A program made the translations under genes and the position numbers. DNA of 64,000 nucleotides from CAZGOM01 sp964527265 (lineage in GTDB: Bacteria > Planctomycetota > Phycisphaerae > Phycisphaerales > Phycisphaeraceae): the NCBI GenBank assembly GCA_964527265.1, contig CAZGOM010000002.1, forward strand, positions 31,389 to 95,388, given 5' to 3'. Numbering within the stretch: position 1 is the first letter of the stretch; every line of letters begins with the position of its first letter. Of this stretch, positions 59,210-64,000 are shown one piece after another. The notes beneath the pieces were generated by a model that did not search any database, had not been told where the DNA came from, and worked only from the letters and a program-made list of their open reading frames with translations.

Positions 59210-60106
59210 ATGAAAACGAATATCAATCATTTCTCAGTCGGAAACTGGCGTGGTTTGAGGAACAGTGCCGGCGGATTCACCGCGATCGAGCTGCTGGTGG
59301 TGATTTCCATCACGGCGGCGATGCTCGCGATGCTTCTGCCGACACTGAGCCTGGCGCGGGAGCACGCACAGGCCAGCGTGTGCATGCAGAACCTCAAGGG
59401 CATTTCGATGGCGGAGTCGATCTACATTGCGGACAACAAGGACCACATGACAGTGGCGTCGCTGCGGGCGACAGCATTTGGCGGGGCGTCTGATCTGACT
59501 TGGGCGGGGATCCTGGTGGGGACGGAGTCGCTGAAAGCGCCTTATCTGACGGATCAGACATATGCGACTCACTTCAACGACAAGCCGATGACCCACAGGT
59601 CGCCGCTGCGGTGCCCCGTGGGGTTAACGGATGAATTTTCGACGGGCGCATCGCCGGCGCTGGCCAATGACCCGGCGACATTCCGCCCGTTCATCACGGC
59701 GGTGAGTGCGTCGCAGGCGACACCCCCGCGCGGAGCCAACTCTTTTGCGCGCGTGTTTCCGATGGCGGACGTGTGGTACGGGGCGAATGCGTCAAGCGGA
59801 TCGTACAACTATCCGATGTGGCGATCGGCCTCGGACAACGACATCAACAACCTTACGATGGTGCCGAGGTTCGGGAGGATCAACAAGCCGGCGGGAATGG
59901 TGCTTTTTTTCGATGGGAATACCCCCTTGAACAACATGGGAACCAACCGGATCAGCGCGCGGCACATCGGGGGAACGATGACATCGGTGACTTTTGCGGA
60001 TGGTCACTGCAAGCTGGCGAAATCGCAGGATTTGCCGCACACGTCGATGAACGACACGGCATTGAGGAATTTGAGCAAGGACTATTTCTGGACGCTGACG
60101 CAGTGA
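59210..60106 (+). CDS. Prepilin-like protein downstream of GH5
   Basis: 298 aa from the ATG at 59210, with AGGGGA 6 nt upstream; a TTG at 59183 overlapping the GH5 end is rejected. Leader of about 22 residues then GG/FTAIELLVVISITAAMLAML, followed by LPTLSLAREHAQASVCMQNL. The C-terminus has SARHIGGTMTSVTFADGHCK, the H-X9-DG motif in full. Likely co-transcribed with the GH5 gene. Association of such prepilin-like proteins with polysaccharide-active enzymes is often seen in planctomycetes but unexplained. Confidence 0.87.
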   Translation: MKTNINHFSVGNWRGLRNSAGGFTAIELLVVISITAAMLAMLLPTLSLAREHAQASVCMQNLKGISMAESIYIADNKDHMTVASLRATAFGGASDLTWAGILVGTESLKAPYLTDQTYATHFNDKPMTHRSPLRCPVGLTDEFSTGASPALANDPATFRPFITAVSASQATPPRGANSFARVFPMADVWYGANASSGSYNYPMWRSASDNDINNLTMVPRFGRINKPAGMVLFFDGNTPLNNMGTNRISARHIGGTMTSVTFADGHCKLAKSQDLPHTSMNDTALRNLSKDYFWTLTQ

Positions 60107-60397
60107 ATGAGGTGTGTGAGTGAAGAGAATGCGAAAATTTTAATTATGCGAAAAATAGGCTGGAATTGATGTTAGTGGAGCGATAGACTGCGTGTGTGCC
60201 GGTTGGAATGCAAAGCGCAGCTAAAGTCGCGCGGAGCAGGAAAGCCGGTGAGGGTCAGCGGTGCATGAGACCGTTGGCCGTGTGCCCCGCGCGACGGTGC
60301 GGGGCGTAAAGAATCCAGCGGCTGTTTGATCACCTGGCGCCGGGTTGGTCAGAGGCAGTGACGGCTGGGCAAACCCTTTGCGTAAGGAGAAACATTC

Positions 60398-60430
60398 ATG
60401 ACAAAGCAGATCAAGGTCGAATTGCGCTAA
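60398..60430 (+). CDS. 10-codon mini-ORF with perfect Shine-Dalgarno
   Basis: AAGGAG (60384-60389) is 8 nt before ATG; the frame encodes MTKQIKVELR and stops at TAA. The SD is as good as any in the window. The ORF sits in the structured RNA just before its terminator. It may be a regulatory or leader peptide; being translated is an inference. Confidence 0.4.
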   Translation: MTKQIKVELR

Positions 60431-60470
60431 AGCAGCATCGACGGAAGCTGCTCGCGCAGCCACCAATCTC

Positions 60471-60506
60471 GGCCGGCACTGGGCAATCCCCAGTGCCGGC
60501 CTTTTT
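60471..60506 (+). terminator. Very strong rho-independent terminator
   Basis: A 13-bp GC-rich stem, GGCCGGCACTGGG with CCCAGTGCCGGCC (60471-60501), 5-nt loop CAATC, then TTTTT. It ends the structured RNA and possibly read-through from the pilin-like gene. Confidence 0.95.
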
Positions 60507-60578
60507 GTTGGGGGGGAGAGAAGTCAAGCCTGAGTCCTGACTCCAGAGTCGAGAGGAAGAGGTTTTGATGATGGCGGG

Positions 60579-62054
60579 TTAAAGGAATGCTGTGAATTGA
60601 TCCTGGGGGTGATTGGGGACGTGATGTTTGTGAGGGGCGCCGGGGGTGAGGGTGTTGTCTTTGACGAAGCCTTCGGGACGGTCTTTGAGGATGGTGATGA
60701 GGCGATCGCGCCAAGGAGCCAGAAGAGCGGGGGCGTCGGGAGTACGAGCGAGGTCTTTGAGTTCGTCTGGGTCGGATTGGAGATCGAAGAGGTGTTCAAG
60801 GCCGAGTTGGCTGTACCAGATGTATTTGTAACGATCGCTGATGAGGTAGTGGACACCGGTGTCGTAGCTGTATTGACCGGCGTGCTCGCCATGGAGGACA
60901 TCGCGGACAGAGGTGGTCTGGCGGCGGAGGATGGGGAGGAGTGATTTACCGGTGCAGGCAGCCGGGGCCGAGAGGCCGGCGATGTCCAGAAGGGTGGGGA
61001 GGACGTCCTGCAAGCCAACGGGGCAGTCGGAAACGGTGGGGGCGAGGGCCTGATTTCTGGGTGCGTGGATGAGGAAGGGAACGCGGGCGGAGCCTTCGTA
61101 GGCGAAGGTTTTGCGGAAGAGGTTGTGGTCACCGAGCATCTCGCCGTGGTCGGAGGTGAAGAGAATCCAGGTGTTTTCCCAGAGAGAATTGCGTTTAAGG
61201 AAGTTTAAAAAGCGGCCGATCTGGTCGTCAACGAAATTGATCGCGGCGTAATAGCCTGCGCGGCAGGTCTGCATGGAGTACGGGTCGAGCTTGATTCGCC
61301 ATGCGTCGGTTTTGTAGCCTTTGGAGGTTTCGTCATTCGCGGAGGTGGCCCAGTCGCCAATGACGGGTGCAGGAAGGGTGCGGTTGATATAGCGGTCGTA
61401 GTAGGGCTGAGGCGGTGCGAAAGGCGGGTGGGGGTCAACGAGGGAGAGGTTAAGAAAAAAGGGAGCGGTGGGGTCGCGATGGATTTTGAGGAATTCGATT
61501 GCTTTGGAGACGCAGAAGTAGGTGTGGGTCTGGTCGGTGGGGAGATGTGTGGGGATGGAAACCCAGCCGTTGGATTCAATGCCGTGGGAGCCGCCGAGGT
61601 CGACTTCGGAGCGATGGTGCTGTTGTTTGAGCCATAGAGCGTAGGCGTCGTCGAGTGCGGAAGAGGTGTCGGTGAGTGCCTGCTGTTCGAAGCCGAAGCG
61701 TTTGCCGCGCGGGGGGAGGTGGAGTTTGCCGGAGAGAAAGGTCTGGTAGCCTGCTTTTTGGAGTTCGCCAGCGAGGGTGTGTGGGGGGTTGAAATTACTG
61801 GAAAGCATGCCGACCATGCCCTGGGCGGCGGGGGCGGTGCCGGTCATGAGGGAGCGACGGGCGGGGACACAGCTTGGGCATTCGGAGTAGCCGCGGCGGA
61901 AGCGTGCACCTTGAGCGGCGAGGGCGTCAAGGTTTGGGGTCTGCAGGCAGTCAGGGGCGTTTTCGTCGATGCCGATGCAGTCGCCGCGCTGCTGGTCGGT
62001 GGTGAGGAGGATGATGTTGGGCTTGGATGCGGAGTGCGGTAGTGGGGCGTTCAT
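60579..62054 (-). CDS. Sulfatase (FGly-dependent)
   Basis: 491 aa, alkaline-phosphatase-superfamily sulfatase. PNIILLTTDQQRGD has the metal Asp; the formylglycine motif is CVPARRSLMTG with C62 (Cys-type, needing anaerobic or oxygen-dependent FGE maturation). Further: GKLHLPP, FFLNLSLVDPHPPF, FLKRNSLWENTWILFTSDHGEMLGDHNLFRK with the second metal site, and a C-terminal KYIWY/LFDLQSDPDELKDLA. There is no signal peptide, so it is cytoplasmic or exported by other means. The CVPAR form and overall length fit the S1 subgroup acting on sulfated sugars. Convergent with the structured RNA. Confidence 0.95.
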   Translation of the reverse strand: MNAPLPHSASKPNIILLTTDQQRGDCIGIDENAPDCLQTPNLDALAAQGARFRRGYSECPSCVPARRSLMTGTAPAAQGMVGMLSSNFNPPHTLAGELQKAGYQTFLSGKLHLPPRGKRFGFEQQALTDTSSALDDAYALWLKQQHHRSEVDLGGSHGIESNGWVSIPTHLPTDQTHTYFCVSKAIEFLKIHRDPTAPFFLNLSLVDPHPPFAPPQPYYDRYINRTLPAPVIGDWATSANDETSKGYKTDAWRIKLDPYSMQTCRAGYYAAINFVDDQIGRFLNFLKRNSLWENTWILFTSDHGEMLGDHNLFRKTFAYEGSARVPFLIHAPRNQALAPTVSDCPVGLQDVLPTLLDIAGLSAPAACTGKSLLPILRRQTTSVRDVLHGEHAGQYSYDTGVHYLISDRYKYIWYSQLGLEHLFDLQSDPDELKDLARTPDAPALLAPWRDRLITILKDRPEGFVKDNTLTPGAPHKHHVPNHPQDQFTAFL

Positions 62055-62119
62055 GGTTGGCTCATGTGGAAGGGAGCGGATTGGCTTTAAGGATAGTGGA
62101 AAGGGAATGTAGGTAAAAG

Positions 62120-62155
62120 AAAGACCGCTGGGCGATGGAGCGCCAAGCGGTCTTT
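62120..62155. terminator. Bidirectional terminator after the YtxH gene
   Basis: AAAGACCGCTGGGCG (62120-62134) pairs with CGCCAAGCGGTCTTT (62141-62155) with one mismatch, loop ATGGAG. T-rich on both sides (TCTTTATT to the right; TCTTTCTTTTACC read on the minus strand). Confidence 0.85.
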
Positions 62156-62180
62156 ATTGAGCAGAAATTGAACCAGTGGT

Positions 62181-62603
62181 TCAGGCGCGCCCGGCGCCTT
62201 GGAGAGCGTTGGGCTTGTTCTGGTTGCTGTTTTGGTTGTTCTGGCCCTGGGGAGCCTGAGCAGTGGCGGTTTTGTTCTGGTCTTTGTTTTGGTCTTTGTT
62301 CTGGCCATCTTTGGCCTGGGCGGATTGATCAGAGTTCTTGTCCTTAGCCTGACCATCCTTGGCTTGGGCGGATTGTTCCTTATCGGAGCCTTCGGCGTTT
62401 TCTTCTTCCTGGTCGCATTGTTCGCCGTCGCAGGAGGTCCAGGAGCCGAGGGTCTTTTTGAGTTCGCCGGCCTTCTTGCCGATGAGCTCGCGTGTTTCCT
62501 TGCCTGTGCGTGGGGCGCAGAGGAGGGCGATGCCGGCGCCGATGAGAATGCCGAGCCCGAGGGTGGTTGCGCAGACGCCTTTGTTGCTGGTGGAGTCGCT
62601 CAT
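62181..62603 (-). CDS. YtxH-domain membrane protein with Gln/Asn/Lys/Asp-rich tail
   Basis: 140 aa from the ATG at 62601-62603; a longer frame extends 53 codons upstream but that part has no domain. Residues 8-30 form one membrane helix (GVCATTLGLGILIGAGIALL) followed by CAPRTGKETRELIGKKAGELKKTL, the YtxH signature (PxSGxxTRxxL). The last ~80 residues are low complexity, with QSAQAKDGQ occurring twice and DQNKDQNK repeats. YtxH proteins are small stress-linked membrane proteins of unclear function. The tail is unusual in length. Two cysteine pairs (SCDGEQC) lie in front of the tail. Confidence 0.85.
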   Translation of the reverse strand: MSDSTSNKGVCATTLGLGILIGAGIALLCAPRTGKETRELIGKKAGELKKTLGSWTSCDGEQCDQEEENAEGSDKEQSAQAKDGQAKDKNSDQSAQAKDGQNKDQNKDQNKTATAQAPQGQNNQNSNQNKPNALQGAGRA

Positions 62604-62881
62604 AAATACTTCTTTCCGTGAAGGGTCTTGAATCTTTTGGCGCTGGACACTCCGGCGCGCTTTGCATCGTTTTTTCGGGCTGAAACAGCCGCCGATGTCA
62701 TTTGAATCAAGGTAGCTGGGGGAGAAATGCGATCCCAGCGGGAAAGGGCGGGAAGGAAGCATAAATTCCCCCTCATGGGAGGGTCGGGGAAGTCCCGGGG
62801 GGAGGAGAGCGGAAAGATGAGGGTTGAAAGAAAAAGCCGCACTGTGGGCGCGGCTTTTTGAGGGGGGATGATGGAGGGCAA
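62604..62881. other. 278-bp gap before the YtxH gene
   Basis: Contains the promoter of the YtxH gene on the minus strand and the terminator of the BNR gene at 62831-62859. No open frame with support. Confidence 0.4.
62831..62859. terminator. Terminator after the BNR-type gene
   Basis: AAAAAGCCGC (62831-62840) with GCGGCTTTTT (62850-62859), loop of nine. The minus-strand BNR gene ends at 62882, 22 bp before it. Confidence 0.9.
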
Positions 62882-64000
62882 TTAAGAGATGGCATCGATA
62901 CGTGCGTAGATGCCCCAGGCTTTGCCCTGGTTGGTGTCGAGAGCAATGGTGAGGTGGTTTGTGCCGTGGCTGGTGGTGACTTTGACGGAGGTTTTGTCGG
63001 GGCGGGCGGGGTTCTTGCCCTGAGCTTCGGCGACGGGGATGCCGTTGAGCCAGGCTTTGATGGGGCCGTCGTAGCCGAGGTGGAGGAGGCAGGTGTCGGT
63101 GGGGCCGACGTTGGCGTCGGTGGTGAAGTAGATGATGCCGGGACGTTTGTCGATGCGGGAGTGTGCGTTGATGAAGCCGAATTCGGGGGAATCGGCGCCG
63201 GCGGATTGGATGGGTTGCCAGGCGAGTTTGGGGTCAGCAGCGGAAGGCTCGGGAAGAGAGTTCAAGGAGGCATGGGGCTGGACGTCTGAGTATTGCCACC
63301 TGGTGATGAAGTTGTTGGGAGTGAAGACTGCCTCGGCGAGGTAGATGCTGGGCTTTTCCCACTGATGGAGGTTTGGATCCGCGGGGAGATCATGACCGGA
63401 GTAATAGACGAGGGCGAATTTGCTGCGGTTATCGGGGCGCTGTGCGCGGCTCATGTAAGAGCAGTCGAACCCGGGGCCGGAGGGGAGGACGAGCTGCATA
63501 AGGGGTGCGCCGTCTTCCATTTTCCAAATTGCGACGTGGGTGTTGCGGGGGGAGATGAACCAGCGGCCGGAGAAATAGATGTCGTCGCCGGCGAGCCAGA
63601 GGCAGGGGCCGCCGATGCGGATATCGAGCTCTTGTTTGATCCAGTGGGTGTAGGGGGCGGGGGCGGTCATGAGGAGGGGTTTTTTAGAGGCGTGTTCGCG
63701 ACGAACGAGCATGACGGCGGTGCCGTCGGGCTTGAAGGCGAGGGAGCATTCGTTTGGCTGGGTGGCGCCTTGTTCGAGAGTGAGTTTTGCGGACCAGTCG
63801 ATACCGTTGTCGCTTTCGAACCAGGTGATCTTGTTTGCGTCGGGGTTATTGCCGGTGGTGTCGTGGGCGTAGCCGGAGCAGTAGTGTTTGCCGTTGAAGT
63901 ATTCGGGGCGCCAGAGGATGTAATTGTCTGTGCCGTTGAAGGGGATCCACTGGGACCAGTTGAGGCCGTTTTCGGTGTAGACGCACCCGGAATGGAAAGA
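62882..64000 (-). CDS. BNR/sialidase-type beta-propeller protein (N-terminus beyond window)
   Basis: The minus-strand frame is open to the window edge, so the gene extends beyond 64000; 372 residues are visible. The visible part begins inside a propeller with Asp-box-like loops, ENGLNWSQWIPF and SDNGIDWSAKLTLEQ, and later segments RRE, GGPCLWLAGDDIYFSGRWFI and YMSRAQRP. After residue ~200 is a C-terminal domain DTCLLHLGYDGPIKAWLNGI and VTTSHGTNHLTIALDTNQGKAWGIYARI, a galactose-binding/PA14-like sandwich similar to the N-terminus of the protein at 883. Glycan cleavage or glycan binding is plausible; catalytic residues (Tyr, Glu, Arg triad) cannot be checked because the front is missing. Confidence 0.82.
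   Translation of the reverse strand, partial: SFHSGCVYTENGLNWSQWIPFNGTDNYILWRPEYFNGKHYCSGYAHDTTGNNPDANKITWFESDNGIDWSAKLTLEQGATQPNECSLAFKPDGTAVMLVRREHASKKPLLMTAPAPYTHWIKQELDIRIGGPCLWLAGDDIYFSGRWFISPRNTHVAIWKMEDGAPLMQLVLPSGPGFDCSYMSRAQRPDNRSKFALVYYSGHDLPADPNLHQWEKPSIYLAEAVFTPNNFITRWQYSDVQPHASLNSLPEPSAADPKLAWQPIQSAGADSPEFGFINAHSRIDKRPGIIYFTTDANVGPTDTCLLHLGYDGPIKAWLNGIPVAEAQGKNPARPDKTSVKVTTSHGTNHLTIALDTNQGKAWGIYARIDAIS

Larger units (their letters stand above)
60181..60506 (+). ncRNA. Unidentified structured RNA with mini-ORF and strong terminator
   Basis: After an AT-rich stretch (60127-60155), about 200 nt fold into several strong hairpins: GUCAGCGGU/ACCGUUGGC (9 bp with two G-U, about 60254-60278), GCCCCGC/GCGGGGC (60284-60305), and ACCTGG/CCGGGT (60332-60345) nested in a longer pairing. 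A perfect SD and a 10-codon ORF (60398-60430) follow, then a small AGCAGC/GCTGCT hairpin and the terminator at 60471-60506. The layout looks like a riboswitch or attenuator, yet no gene follows on this strand. I checked it against the cores of cobalamin, TPP, FMN, T-box, RNase P, tmRNA and SRP RNA from memory and found no match. Confidence 0.5.

Noticed and set aside
60181..60400. Cobalamin, TPP, T-box or other known riboswitch
   Set aside because: None of the conserved core sequences I know is present, and there is no downstream gene; kept as unidentified RNA.
1..64000. tRNA or rRNA genes
   Set aside because: No T-loop GGTTCGAATCC-type sequence in a plausible cloverleaf and no rRNA conserved block was seen by eye; a tRNAscan-SE run would settle it.

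Overview
The window reads as a chromosomal segment of a planctomycete, most likely from the Phycisphaerae or a related lineage. The evidence is (i) three stand-alone proteins with a type IV prepilin N-terminus and a pilin-like body, (ii) a giant secreted repeat protein with a degenerate LEPR-XLL-like N-terminal motif, (iii) LL-diaminopimelate aminotransferase instead of the succinylase route, (iv) a GntR-LacI chimeric regulator, a sulfatase and several polysaccharide-active enzymes scattered among housekeeping genes, and (v) high-GC coding sequence with AT-rich promoters. The lineage is inferred from gene content only. I saw no rRNA, tRNA, CRISPR array or intact transposase.

Layout. 1-2.6 kb: a LacI-type regulator (cut by the window edge) divergent from an uncharacterised carbohydrate-type protein. 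2.6-9.6 kb: dapL, an OsmC protein divergent from a TetR regulator, a short hypothetical gene, a CE12 esterase and alaS; a 108-bp MITE-like element abuts the TetR gene. 9.8-12.1 kb: Na/Pi transporter and a GspG-like pseudopilin. 12.2-19.8 kb: a minus-strand block of seven genes: five interleaved membrane proteins of two paralogous families, then a family 8 polysaccharide lyase, then a membrane-anchored class III cyclase. 20.2-23.3 kb: prepilin-like protein, Uma2 nuclease-fold protein, a 208-bp fold-back element with a 10-bp direct repeat, and a paralogous cyclase. 23.4-26.8 kb: argH and an FHA-GAF histidine kinase. 27.2-39.8 kb: one gene of about 4,189 codons. 40-51.5 kb: MltA lipoprotein, acyl-ACP desaturase, Hsp70, an AraC-controlled isomerase/dehydrogenase pair, another pilin-like protein, a LolA-like protein, a cysteine desulfurase, rsfS and rpsU. 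51.9-55.6 kb: a four-gene, fully overlapping two-component operon with no DNA-binding output. 55.7-64 kb: a 57-codon basic small gene candidate, a GntR/LacI regulator with a leaderless-looking promoter, a GH5 enzyme and pilin-like protein, an unidentified structured RNA with a 10-codon ORF and a strong terminator, a sulfatase, a YtxH protein and a BNR/sialidase-type protein cut by the right edge.

How it works together. CE12 esterase, PL8 lyase, GH5, sulfatase and the BNR protein point to attack on sulfated, acetylated, uronic-acid-containing polysaccharides, with LacI-, GntR/LacI- and AraC-type regulators beside them. The best candidates for undescribed biology are the A/B membrane-protein operon that runs into the PL8 lyase (13.7-19.8 kb), the structured RNA plus mini-ORF at 60.2-60.5 kb, and the 57-codon gene at 55.7 kb.
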